The notes below the pieces were generated by a model that saw only the letters and a program-made list of their open reading frames with translations, had not been told where the DNA came from and ran no database searches. A stretch of DNA of 64,000 nt. Origin: Eubacteriaceae bacterium UBA6119 (GTDB lineage: Bacteria; Bacillota; Clostridia; Eubacteriales; UBA1433). Each line of letters opens with the position of its first letter. The first letter of the stretch is position 1. The DNA lies in the NCBI GenBank assembly GCA_002423395.1, contig DIVZ01000007.1:1-64000 (forward strand), given 5' to 3'. The translations under genes and the position numbers were made by a program. Shown piece by piece: positions 1 to 7,182 of the stretch.

Positions 1-59
1 GGTAGAGCATCGCCTTGCCAAGGCGAGGGTCGCGAGTTCGAATCTCGTCTTTCGCTCCA
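1..59 (+). tRNA. tRNA-Gly (anticodon GCC), 5' end cut by the window
   Basis: The anticodon loop TTGCCAA lies at 15-21 inside a GCC/GGC stem. It is followed by the variable loop, a T arm with GTTCGAA, the 3' acceptor strand CTTTCGC, discriminator T and an encoded CCA at 57-59. The acceptor 5' strand and part of the D arm lie outside the window. A perfect hairpin with a T tract follows. Decayed copies of this 3' half lie downstream. Confidence 0.93.
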
Positions 60-452
60 AAGTGAAATATATTTTATAAAAAAGATGATTATAAATAATC
101 ATCTTTTTATGTTTACTGCCAAGGCGGGGATGGGTCTATATTTGTGTTTTGCTCCGAAATTGTCACAATGGCTGATTCTGATGAATCAGTTTTTTATTAA
201 AAAAATAATTAAAAATTATTTTTTACTTCCATCGAATCTCGTCATACGAACCAAAGTGAAAATATATTTTTTATGTTTACTGCCAAGACGGGGATGGGTC
301 TATATTTGTGTTTTGCTCCGAATTTGTTACAATGAGCTGATTCTTACAAATCAGTTTTTTATTTAAAAAAATAATAAAAATAATTTATTGCTTTCATTCC
401 AATCTTATTTTTCGCTCCAAAGCGCAAAATATATTTTATTAAAAGATGGTTA
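38..452 (+). repeat. Cluster of decayed tRNA-Gly 3'-half copies
   Basis: Two related units alternate. The first copies the T arm, acceptor end and trailer of tRNA-Gly, and is seen at 38-75 (in the gene), about 232-280 and about 396-440. The second starts with TGCCAAGGCG or TGCCAAGACG at 117 and 281. It resembles the tRNA from its anticodon to GCTCC, then carries a hairpin with CTGATT and AATCAG arms and a T tract (172-195 and 334-360). The two copies of the second unit are nearly identical over about 80 bases and 164 bases apart. None is a functional tRNA, since the 5' halves are missing and the T arms no longer pair. An ORF that can be read through this stretch is a by-product of the repeat. 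Confidence 0.75.
80..108 (+). terminator. Terminator after tRNA-Gly
   Basis: An 8-bp perfect stem (GATGATTA at 84-91 with TAATCATC at 96-103) is flanked by an A tract and followed by TTTTT. This is a typical intrinsic terminator. Confidence 0.8.
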
Positions 453-457
453 CAAAT

Positions 458-1199
458 TTAATCACCTTTTTTATTTATATTCTTTTTGTAAATTGACAGC
501 AGGACCACAGACGCTATTAAAAACACATTAAAAATTAATATAAAGATATTTAGCGCATTTACCAGTTGAAATGAAAACTGAATATTTGCAGCCTCATTAT
601 ATTTAGCGTTCCATATAAGCTGTTTTCCGTCTTGGGATACTGACTGCGCGTTGCTGCTTACCTGCTTGTAAGGCAGGTTTACTTCGTAAGATATTTCGAT
701 ATTGTCGGACGATAATTTGCTTACGTCTATTACTGAGTTACCTAGATTATATTTTGCGGTATTTGTTAAGTCATAAACAAAATTTGCCGTATATGTATTT
801 TTAAACACACCTTTTTTAACCGTGAAAAATAATGAATCATCAAAATCCTGATTAAAAAAATCGCTTAAAACAATGACTTTTTCATTATCTGACGATACTG
901 CATCAATATTGTAAATATGTTTTGAAGCTTTTATTCCCGTATAATTATCATTTTTATAATCTGTAACTGTATAGCCTTTTTGCGTTAGGATATTATCGTC
1001 TACAACTATGCCAAACATATTTCGTATATCATACGCATTATTTAATTCGGCAAGATCCGCCAGTTTATTATCAAGAGCGTACGTAACGGAGAAATCCATG
1101 CTTTTATTTTTATTCACATTCATAACCGCTTGCTTTTATGCAGCCGGTAGTTAAAAATACAGTTATTACCATTATTATTAGTATACAAGTTTTCTTCAT
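458..1199 (-). pseudogene. LppM-like lipoprotein gene, broken by a one-base frameshift
   Basis: From an ATG at 1199, preceded by GGAG, the minus strand encodes a lipoprotein signal peptide: MKKT, a hydrophobic stretch, then LTTGC as lipobox. That frame stops after 29 codons. The 221-residue body continues in another frame from codon 1123: KNKSMDFSV near its start, a beta-rich middle, and a C-terminal membrane helix followed by lysines. Removing one C of the pair at 1126-1127 (GG on the coding strand) joins the two frames exactly after the lipobox. This is how LppM-type surface lipoproteins are built. The function is unknown. The body has no other frame damage, so the lesion is recent, a phase-variable site, or a sequence error. 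Confidence 0.72.
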
Positions 1200-1359
1200 A
1201 TAAGCTCCGTATAATCAGATGATACTGTAATTGATTATAATAGGATAAATAATTTATATCAATCAATATGGCTTGCAATATTTTATAAATATGTTAAAAT
1301 CAATAAGAAATTTATATAAAGGGCAGTTTTTTATCTGCGGTTTGTGAAATTGAAATAGT

Positions 1360-1436
1360 GCGCCCTTAGCTCAGATGGATAGAGCATGTGGCTTCGAACC
1401 ACAGTGCCGGGGGTCCGAGTCCCTCAGGGCGCGCCA
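1360..1436 (+). tRNA. tRNA-Arg (anticodon TCG)
   Basis: A complete cloverleaf is visible. The acceptor pair is GCGCCCT with AGGGCGC, and the D arm is GCTC/GAGC. The anticodon stem TGTGG/CCACA encloses loop CTTCGAA, giving anticodon TCG for CGA codons. The T arm is GGGGGTCCGAGTCCC. The CCA is encoded at 1434-1436. The 3' half from base 1399 onward is repeated exactly at 2288. Confidence 0.95.
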
Positions 1437-1441
1437 ATTAT
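1399..1441 (+). repeat. 43-bp direct repeat, copy 1 (3' half of tRNA-Arg)
   Basis: The repeat runs from the 3' strand of the anticodon stem through CCA plus five bases of trailer. It matches 2288-2330 base for base. A tRNA 3' half duplicated downstream is the usual footprint of tyrosine-recombinase integration, so this is a candidate att site. Confidence 0.85.
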
Positions 1442-1510
1442 AAAGCTAAAATGAAGGTTTTCATAATTCAAAAATGAGCATTTAACATTAATTTAAAAAT
1501 TGACATTAAA

Positions 1511-1542
1511 AAAGGCTTGCGATTATGCAAGTCTTTCAAGTT
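1511..1542 (+). terminator. Terminator downstream of tRNA-Arg
   Basis: AGGCTTGC at 1513-1520 pairs with GCAAGTCT at 1527-1534 (one G-U). It is preceded by an A tract and followed by a short T-rich run. A second GC-rich hairpin (GCCCCT with AGGGGC, about 1545-1570) follows and could end the minus-strand TM2 gene. Confidence 0.6.
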
Positions 1543-1578
1543 TTGCCCCTCGTCGGTATGGCAAGGGGCGGTTTAGTT

Positions 1579-1851
1579 TTAATCATTAGTCCATGTTTTT
1601 ACAAATCTACCATATTTATCTTTAAATGTTCCACAAGCAATCATGATTAAATCGATAAGGGCGCCAATTCCACAAAGTCCAAGTGTAAGCAACCACAAAA
1701 TTCCAGTTCCTATTTTACCAGTATAGAATCTATGTACTCCGAAGGGACCCAAAAAAAAGCATAAGAGCAGAGCTACTAATCGGCTCTTGTCGGATATTGG
1801 AATAGGTGTTGCTCCTGATCCGTTATTAGTTTGTTGAACTTGACTTTCCAT
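1579..1851 (-). CDS. TM2 domain membrane protein
   Basis: This 90-residue protein has a polar N-terminus of about 22 residues. It is followed by a TM2 domain: two membrane segments (about 27-42 and 48-72) joined by a short loop with the family signature GPFGVHRFYTGK. TM2 proteins are small two-helix membrane proteins of unclear biochemical role in bacteria. The start has a good AAGGAG upstream. The gene stands alone between the two copies of the 43-bp tRNA-Arg repeat, so it may be cargo or residue of an excised or decayed integrated element. No integrase is nearby. Confidence 0.88.
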   Translation of the reverse strand: MESQVQQTNNGSGATPIPISDKSRLVALLLCFFLGPFGVHRFYTGKIGTGILWLLTLGLCGIGALIDLIMIACGTFKDKYGRFVKTWTND

Positions 1852-2287
1852 TTAAATTACTCCTTTAATTATATTATTATTAAAATTTAATTTTAACCTC
1901 AACTGCAACGCCTAATATATGAGCATATCCACTTTAAAGTCTTTTGCATTAATTATTATAGGCTGATAACTATGTCTATCTTTACTTTTAATGCTCATAT
2001 AATATTTTATATTCTTTGAAAAATTTCGTTATTACCTAAATCACTCAAATTGTCACCTTTAGATTAATATATATCTTTCAACATATATTTTCCATTATAT
2101 ACCATTACGTAAATAAATCAATATTTATTTATTTTTTACGATAAAACCGTTGACTTTACGGTTTATCCGTTACATAATCAAATTAATAAAAACAAACTCT
2201 ACGGGCAGCACGAATAAAAACAGGCTTTAAAAACAAAAACAAGACGCTAAATTGCTTGAAATATCAAAAGATAACATACTGCCCGTC
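1852..2287. other. 436-base AT-rich gap without a gene, next to the tRNA repeat
   Basis: I find no credible coding region on either strand. The only structure I see is an 8-bp inverted repeat, ACGGGCAG at 2201-2208 and CTGCCCGT at 2279-2286. Its right arm lies one base from the second copy of the 43-bp tRNA repeat. The arms might be recombinase arm sites or chance. Confidence 0.5.
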
Positions 2288-2330
2288 CCACAGTGCCGGG
2301 GGTCCGAGTCCCTCAGGGCGCGCCAATTAT
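2288..2330 (+). repeat. 43-bp direct repeat, copy 2 (isolated tRNA-Arg 3' half)
   Basis: This is an exact copy of 1399-1441, with no 5' half of a tRNA in front of it. The two copies start 889 bases apart and bracket the TM2 gene. Confidence 0.85.
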
Positions 2331-2356
2331 TTATATTAGTCAACTATCAAAATTTA

Positions 2357-2385
2357 TTGATTTATTTGTATGCAAATGTTAAAAT
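2357..2385 (+). promoter_or_regulatory. Sigma-A type promoter of the fluoride operon
   Basis: TTGATT at 2357-2362, a 17-base spacer and TAAAAT at 2380-2385. The predicted transcription start falls at the first bases of the riboswitch aptamer. Confidence 0.6.
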
Positions 2386-2390
2386 TATCA

Positions 2391-2463
2391 GCGTAAGGCG
2401 ATGGGGTTCGCCATAAACGCTTTATGCTGATGACTCCTTATTTTAAAATTAGGAGTTTTTTTA
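2391..2463 (+). promoter_or_regulatory. Fluoride riboswitch (crcB motif) with expression-platform terminator
   Basis: The conserved aptamer core is present: GGCGATGG, then GGTTCGCC, an unpaired AAAC, and GCTGATG (about 2397-2432). It is followed at once by a terminator, ACTCCT at 2433-2438 pairing with AGGAGT at 2451-2456, then seven T. Fluoride binding is known to stabilise this aptamer and favour read-through into fluoride exporter genes. The genes downstream are two such exporters, so sequence and context agree. Confidence 0.92.
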
Positions 2464-2477
2464 TTTCGGAGGATATT

Positions 2478-2870
2478 GTGCGAAAATATGTTTACATCTT
2501 AATAGGGGGGGCTATAGGAGCTGTTTTAAGAGTAGTTATTAAAGGTATATATTTATTTAATTACAGCGTAAATTTTCCTATAAACACTCTTATAATAAAT
2601 ATTTGCGGAGCTTTTATATTAATGTTTTTCCTTACCGTCGCTTTTGAGATAGCTGAGTTTGACGCAGATATAAGACTGGGAATATCAACCGGATTTCTCG
2701 GGGCATTTACGACGTTTTCGACTTTGTGTAAAGAAACTACAGTATTAATATTTAGCGGATTTTATTTTTCCGCTTTTATATACATATTGCTTTGCTCCGT
2801 ATTGGGGCTTGCGACAGCATATTGCGGATATATACTGGCAAAAAAATATATAACAAAAGTAACAAAATGA
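2478..2870 (+). CDS. crcB: Fluoride channel subunit CrcB/FluC (first copy)
   Basis: A 130-residue four-helix membrane protein of the CrcB/FluC family, which moves fluoride out of the cell as an antiparallel dimer. Family marks are GGAIGAVLR near the N-terminus, NFPINTLIINICGAF in helix 2 and GFLGAFTTFSTL in helix 3, where the phenylalanines that line the pore sit. The GTG at 2478 is chosen as start because GGAGG lies just upstream. A longer frame back to 2424 would run through the riboswitch terminator. A second crcB follows after 36 bases, as in Gram-positives with heterodimeric channels. Confidence 0.93.
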   Translation: MRKYVYILIGGAIGAVLRVVIKGIYLFNYSVNFPINTLIINICGAFILMFFLTVAFEIAEFDADIRLGISTGFLGAFTTFSTLCKETTVLIFSGFYFSAFIYILLCSVLGLATAYCGYILAKKYITKVTK

Positions 2871-2906
2871 AGTTTTAATTATATTTAAAGCAACAGAGGA
2901 GAACAG

Positions 2907-3263
2907 ATGAAGTTATTGCTGGTTGCGTTGGGGGGATGCTTGGGAAGCGTTACAAGGTATGCTTTGGGTAAAAAAATTACTGAAAAAACAATGGGTAAAT
3001 TTCCGGCCGGAACATTTATCATTAATATAACAGGCGCGATTCTGCTTGGAATAGTGAGTTCGGTAAACACCGATGTATATTATTATGCGCTGTTTGGCGA
3101 TGGATTTTTGGGCGCTTATACAACGTTTTCGACGTTTATGTATGAGGGAGTTAACTTATTTCAGAATAGTGAAAAAAAGAATGCTTGCATATACATAATA
3201 TTATCATTTATACTCGGCATTTTAGGATATATTGCAGGCGCGGCTATTTTTAAAAATATATAA
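2907..3263 (+). CDS. crcB: Fluoride channel subunit CrcB/FluC (second copy)
   Basis: A 118-residue CrcB/FluC paralogue with MKLLLVALGGCLGSVTRYALG at the N-terminus, the FPAGTFIINITGA segment in helix 2 and GFLGAYTTFSTFMYE in helix 3. It has a good ribosome site (GAGGAG) and lies in the same transcription unit as the first copy. Paired small crcB genes usually make a heterodimeric channel, so the two probably work together. This is inferred from gene pairing. Confidence 0.93.
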   Translation: MKLLLVALGGCLGSVTRYALGKKITEKTMGKFPAGTFIINITGAILLGIVSSVNTDVYYYALFGDGFLGAYTTFSTFMYEGVNLFQNSEKKNACIYIILSFILGILGYIAGAAIFKNI

Positions 3264-3274
3264 GGAGGGCGGAC

Positions 3275-3622
3275 ATGAATTTACAGAGGGATTGCAAAAT
3301 TTTAAAAATATATATTTGTGAAGACGCAAAATATAAAGGACATAACCTTTATCACGCATTAATTGAAAAGATGGCGGAGATTGGTATGGCGGGTGTTACC
3401 GTAACAAGGGGGATTGAGGGGTTTGGTCATGAGAAAAGATTGTACAGCACGCGCATACTTGATATTTCATTAAAACTTCCCGTTATAATTGAAGTAATTG
3501 ACACGCCCCAAAAAATAGAAATGGCGCTGCCTGTTATTAATGACATGGTAGACGAAGGTCTTGTTATTGTTACGGATGTTATTGTAGAAAAATACGGCAA
3601 CCAGCTAACCGTTAAAAAATAA
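3275..3622 (+). CDS. DUF190 protein, PII-like fold, in the fluoride operon
   Basis: A 115-residue cytoplasmic protein of the DUF190 family, related in fold to PII signalling proteins. Typical features are KILKIYICEDAKYKGHNLYHALI near the start, then GMAGVTVTRGIEGFG and a C-terminal IVTDVIVEKYG segment. The start has AAGGAGGGCGGAC upstream, and only 11 bases separate it from crcB. DUF190 genes are often found beside crcB, and a regulatory or ligand-sensing role for the channel has been suggested but not settled. It is the last gene of the riboswitch-controlled unit and converges on the GntR gene. Confidence 0.88.
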   Translation: MNLQRDCKILKIYICEDAKYKGHNLYHALIEKMAEIGMAGVTVTRGIEGFGHEKRLYSTRILDISLKLPVIIEVIDTPQKIEMALPVINDMVDEGLVIVTDVIVEKYGNQLTVKK

Positions 3623-3633
3623 TCGGGCATAAA

Positions 3634-4341
3634 TTATTTATACCATCTGTCAGCATGGAGCAGATATATTACCATTGCAGTGTTCATATGCTTTTCCATG
3701 GCTTTTTCTGCCATATCGGGTATGCCGCTTTTTAGCGCTTTGCATATAGCTATGTGTTCGTACGCAGCCTGTTTTGTAACAAACATATTAGGCGCCTGCG
3801 ATGTCATATGCCCCATATAATAATAATGTCTGTAAAGAATTTTAGATATGGCTTCATAAGCGTTAATGAGATACGGATTATTTGAAGATTTTACAATAAG
3901 TGAATGAAACTTATTTTCAATATCTCTCTGGAAAAAATATTGGTCGTTAATCATTAAATCTTGAAGCTCTTCCGCAAGGCTGTACAGCTCATCCATATGT
4001 TCCATATTATGAATGCCCGCTACTATTGAAGCAGCTGTTTTTTCAAGCGCACCTCTTAACACCATCATATTTTTAAAATCATCAATATAAAGCGGCGATA
4101 CGTAGTAGCCGCTTTTGTTTGCGGGCGTTTCTATAAATCTGATTTCCTTTAATTTCTCATATGCGTCTATTATCGGAGTTCTGCTTACATTAAGTTCTTC
4201 CGCAAGCTGGGCTGTGTTTAGCTTCGCTCCAGGCAGCAGCTCTCCCGATACTATTTCATCGTAAAGCATTTCAAAAATAACGTAGCTTAAGGTCGATAGA
4301 GGATATTTTTTTATATATTCCTCGAATTTTTCTTTATTCAT
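3634..4341 (-). CDS. GntR-family regulator, FCD (FadR-like) type
   Basis: A 235-residue DNA-binding regulator. Residues about 15-75 form a winged helix-turn-helix with the GntR pattern (LLPGAKLNTAQLAEELNVS, then RTPIIDAYEKL). Residues about 85-225 form an all-helical FCD ligand-binding domain, with histidines and acidic residues that often bind a metal (HSLIVKSSNNP, then HEHIAI-type helices). FCD regulators usually sense small carboxylic acids. It is divergent from the ferredoxin/Vor/Pan operon across 218 bases and is the obvious candidate to control it. The ligand is unknown. Confidence 0.9.
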   Translation of the reverse strand: MNKEKFEEYIKKYPLSTLSYVIFEMLYDEIVSGELLPGAKLNTAQLAEELNVSRTPIIDAYEKLKEIRFIETPANKSGYYVSPLYIDDFKNMMVLRGALEKTAASIVAGIHNMEHMDELYSLAEELQDLMINDQYFFQRDIENKFHSLIVKSSNNPYLINAYEAISKILYRHYYYMGHMTSQAPNMFVTKQAAYEHIAICKALKSGIPDMAEKAMEKHMNTAMVIYLLHADRWYK

Positions 4342-4466
4342 ATAAACACCTGATATTTATTTATTAAGTACAGTATACATTTTTTTTGCTGTTTTAAAAA
4401 TATTGTTTTTTATAAAAAGCATTTATTATTAATAAATTCAATTTTGTTTTTATATAAATAAATAAA

Positions 4467-4480
4467 AATCTAATTAGATT
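4467..4480. promoter_or_regulatory. Palindrome between gntR and the vor operon, possible operator
   Basis: AATCTAATTAGATT is a perfect 14-bp palindrome in the divergent intergenic region. Its position suits an operator for the neighbouring GntR regulator. The sequence is not the textbook FadR-type half-site and the region is very AT-rich, so chance is possible. Confidence 0.3.
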
Positions 4481-4559
4481 ATAAATAAAAATTTTTTTAG
4501 ACAAACGAATATGTAAAGGATTTAAATATTAATATAAATTAAATTTTTAGGAGGATAGA

Positions 4560-4763
4560 ATGGCAAAAGCGGTAATTGATGAAAAATTTTGCAAAGGATG
4601 CGGATTATGTTTTACAGTGTGTGGGAAAAAACTGTTAAAAGCAGGCGATAAGGCAAACGCCAAAGGTTATTATTTCGCGGTTCAGACAGAGGATGATAAG
4701 TGCACCGCGTGCAGTCTCTGCGCGATAATATGCCCTGATGCCGCCATTACTGTGTACAAGTAA
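4560..4763 (+). CDS. Ferredoxin-like delta subunit of 2-oxoacid:ferredoxin oxidoreductase
   Basis: A 67-residue protein with two 4Fe-4S binding motifs. CKGCGLCFTVC at about 15-25 has the spacing C-x2-C-x2-C-x3-C, and CTACSLCAIICP at about 47-58 matches. It is the separate electron-transfer subunit found in four-subunit members of the Vor/Kor/Por family and is encoded first, just before the alpha subunit. The start has AGGAGG. It is not a fused subunit, which fits the four-gene layout seen here. Confidence 0.92.
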   Translation: MAKAVIDEKFCKGCGLCFTVCGKKLLKAGDKANAKGYYFAVQTEDDKCTACSLCAIICPDAAITVYK

Positions 4764-4801
4764 TGTTTTTATATTAATTATTATTTTGGAGGAAATTACA
4801 T

Positions 4802-5887
4802 ATGGCTAAAAAAGAAATGTGGAAAGGCAATGAGGCGATGAGTGAGGTCGCATTGCGGGCGGGGTGCAGGTTCTTTTCGGGATATCCTATTACTCCGCAA
4901 ACGCCTATAACGGAATATCTGGCTTGGAGGCTTGCTGAGGTTGACGGAGTGTTTATTCAGGCAGAAAGCGAACTTGCAGCGGCTACAATGCTGCTCGGCG
5001 CTTCTATAGCAGGCGCGAGGGCGCTTACGGCGACTGCGGGGCCGGGGCTATCGTTAATGACTGAATCTTTAAGCTGTCTTGCAAGCGGCAGACTGCCCGC
5101 TGTTATTGTGGACGTGCAAAGAGGGGGAGCGGCTACAGGTAATTTGCAGGGAGCGCAGAGCGATTATAACATGGTTACAAAAACGCTGGGACACGGCGGA
5201 CTTAAAGGTCTTGTATACGGGCCGTCAACAGTTGAGGAGTTATGCGACATTATATACGATGCGTGGGATAAAGCGGAAAAGTACCGCACGCCCGTATTCA
5301 TACTTTCGGACGCAAGTTTAGGACAGATGATGGAACCGGTAGATATTAAACCGTTTAAGCAACTTGATGAATCCCGCTTTGACCTGCCGTACGTTATAGG
5401 CAGGGAAGAATCGGAAAAGAAAGTAATACAGGATACGCCTTATGCGGGACCGTACAGCACAATGTCAGAAAATCTTGATTACAATTACAGGAAATATAAT
5501 GAAATGTATGAGCAGTGGAAAGAAGACGAAGTGTTGTATGAAGAGTATATGATGGATGACGCTGAATATGTGATTATAGGCTGGGGAATGGCAGCCCGTA
5601 TTTCAAAATCCGCTATACGCAATTTAAGGAAAAAAGGCATAAAAGTTGGGATGATAAGACCTATAAGTTTATTCCCGTTTCCCGAAAAACCTTTAAACGC
5701 GCTGGACGCAAAGAAAATAAAGGGCATACTGGTTGTTGAAATGGCAATACCCGCGTTGTTTTATCACGACGTAAAAGCGCAGGTAGATAAAAACATTCCA
5801 ATAAAAGCCAATCTGCACTGCGGCGGTTATTTAAGCCAGGTTGACGAAATAGAAGAAGATATTTTAAAAATGGCGGGAGGAAAATAA
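4802..5887 (+). CDS. vorB: 2-oxoacid:ferredoxin oxidoreductase alpha subunit, VorB type
   Basis: A 361-residue alpha subunit. The N-terminal pyrimidine-binding domain has GYPITPQTPITEYLA at about 27-41 and the AGPGLSLMTESL segment. The C-terminal part (about 255-355) is a transketolase-C-like domain. The enzyme oxidatively decarboxylates a 2-oxoacid to acyl-CoA and reduces ferredoxin, and it can run backwards. The branched-chain (2-oxoisovalerate) assignment rests on similarity to VorB sequences and on panB downstream, because 2-oxoisovalerate is the PanB substrate. A 2-oxoglutarate (Kor) specificity cannot be excluded by eye. Confidence 0.85.
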   Translation: MAKKEMWKGNEAMSEVALRAGCRFFSGYPITPQTPITEYLAWRLAEVDGVFIQAESELAAATMLLGASIAGARALTATAGPGLSLMTESLSCLASGRLPAVIVDVQRGGAATGNLQGAQSDYNMVTKTLGHGGLKGLVYGPSTVEELCDIIYDAWDKAEKYRTPVFILSDASLGQMMEPVDIKPFKQLDESRFDLPYVIGREESEKKVIQDTPYAGPYSTMSENLDYNYRKYNEMYEQWKEDEVLYEEYMMDDAEYVIIGWGMAARISKSAIRNLRKKGIKVGMIRPISLFPFPEKPLNALDAKKIKGILVVEMAIPALFYHDVKAQVDKNIPIKANLHCGGYLSQVDEIEEDILKMAGGK

Positions 5888-5888
5888 G

Positions 5889-6620
5889 ATGGATGTTGTA
5901 TATAAAAGAAGCGGCGCGCTAAGCGACGTATCCACTACATACTGCCCCGGATGCTCGCACGGAACAGCGTTTAAACTTATAGCGGAAATAAGCGAGGAGC
6001 TTGACATAGTTAACAAGCTGGTATTTGCAACGCCTATCGGATGCACTACTTTTTCGGCCCCGTTTCACAAATTCAGCACGTTTATGTCTGCTCACGGAAG
6101 AGCTCCCGCAAACGCAACGGGGTTTAAGCGATGCAACCCTAAAAGACCTGTTATTGTGTATCAAGGGGACGGAGACTGCGCGGCTATTGGAACGGGCGAA
6201 TCAATTCACGCTGCGGCGCGAGGAGAAGCTTTTACAGTCGTAATGGCAAATAACCAGGTTTACGGAATGACAGGAGGACAAATGGCGCCGACTACTCTTA
6301 CCGGACAAAAAACTACGACAACGCCGAACGGAAGAAGCGTTGAAGCGTGCGGATACCCCATTAGGATGGCGGAGCAGATAGCGCAGCTGGAAGCCCCCAG
6401 GTTTGTTACACGCCAGTCCCTGCATACGCCGAAAAATATATTGCAGGCTAAAGCGGCCATAAAAAAAGCGCTTGAACTGCAGATAAACGAAGAAGCGTAT
6501 TCATTCGTGGAGTTGCTGTGCGCCTGCCCCACAAACTGGGCAATTGAGCCGTCGGGAATAAAAGAATATATGGAAAAGAACGTTATACCTTATTTCCCGC
6601 TCGGGGATTTGAAAGGTTAA
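5889..6620 (+). CDS. vorA: 2-oxoacid:ferredoxin oxidoreductase beta subunit (TPP-binding)
   Basis: A 243-residue beta subunit carrying the thiamine diphosphate site. CPGCSHG lies at 19-25, and the TPP/Mg motif runs from GDGD at 93-96 to NNQVYGMTGGQ at 121-131. Its length fits the short beta subunits without an extra ferredoxin domain, consistent with the separate ferredoxin gene. It starts one base after the alpha subunit stop, so translation is probably coupled. It forms the catalytic core with the alpha and gamma subunits. Confidence 0.88.
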   Translation: MDVVYKRSGALSDVSTTYCPGCSHGTAFKLIAEISEELDIVNKLVFATPIGCTTFSAPFHKFSTFMSAHGRAPANATGFKRCNPKRPVIVYQGDGDCAAIGTGESIHAAARGEAFTVVMANNQVYGMTGGQMAPTTLTGQKTTTTPNGRSVEACGYPIRMAEQIAQLEAPRFVTRQSLHTPKNILQAKAAIKKALELQINEEAYSFVELLCACPTNWAIEPSGIKEYMEKNVIPYFPLGDLKG

Positions 6621-6632
6621 GGAGGGATTAGA

Positions 6633-7163
6633 ATGGAAAAGAGTTATTTATTCGCAGGTTCGGGCGGTCAGGGCGTTCAGACGCTGGGGACTTTAGTTGC
6701 TCACGCTTCCAACGAGGAAGGGCACTTTACGACATTTCTTCCGGCGTACGGCGGCGAGATGCGCGGAGGCACATCAAACTGCACAATAAAAATGGCGGAT
6801 GAAGAGATAGGTTCTCCCGAAGAAAAATTATATGACAACGTAATAGTACTCAACAAGCCGTCTTATGACAGGTTTAAAGGCAGAGTCAAAAAGGGCGGGA
6901 ATTTATTTGTAAATTCTGCGCTTATAGAGGATGCTCAGGCAGACGGCGTGAATATTATAAGTATCAATTTATCTGAAGCGGCTAAAGAAGCCGGAAGCGA
7001 CAAAGCTTTAAATATTGTAATGTACGCACTTGTGCTTGCGTGCACAAAAGACATATCTTTAGAAAACGCTGAAAAAGTTCTTAATGACAAACTCGGCAAA
7101 AAAGAACAATTCAGAGCTATAAATAAAAAGGCATTTGACATAGGCGTAAAAGCCTCTAAATAA
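6633..7163 (+). CDS. vorC: 2-oxoacid:ferredoxin oxidoreductase gamma subunit
   Basis: A 176-residue gamma subunit of the family. It opens with GSGGQGVQTLG at 9-19, followed by the EMRGGTSNC segment typical of this subunit. It contributes to CoA binding and assembly in characterised relatives. The start has AAGGAGG and lies 12 bases after the beta gene. With the three preceding genes it completes a delta-alpha-beta-gamma set. Confidence 0.88.
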   Translation: MEKSYLFAGSGGQGVQTLGTLVAHASNEEGHFTTFLPAYGGEMRGGTSNCTIKMADEEIGSPEEKLYDNVIVLNKPSYDRFKGRVKKGGNLFVNSALIEDAQADGVNIISINLSEAAKEAGSDKALNIVMYALVLACTKDISLENAEKVLNDKLGKKEQFRAINKKAFDIGVKASK

Positions 7164-7182
7164 ATATGAAAGGATGATAAAG

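Noticed and set aside
85..366. 93-codon ORF across the tRNA-Gly repeat region
   Set aside because: It runs through the tRNA copies and their terminators, lacks a ribosome site, and the amino-acid repeat simply mirrors the DNA repeat.
2201..2286. 8-bp inverted repeat ACGGGCAG/CTGCCCGT as an insertion sequence end
   Set aside because: Only 86 bases lie between the ends, with no transposase and no target duplication. It is kept only as a note in the gap entry.
2424..2477. Upstream extension of the first crcB
   Set aside because: It lies in the riboswitch terminator hairpin, and the family start falls at the GTG at 2478 with a good ribosome site.
5079..6532. Several overlapping ORFs of 72-90 codons on both strands inside the vor genes
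   Set aside because: They are shadows of the strongly conserved vorB and vorA frames in a locally GC-richer segment, without ribosome sites or family patterns.
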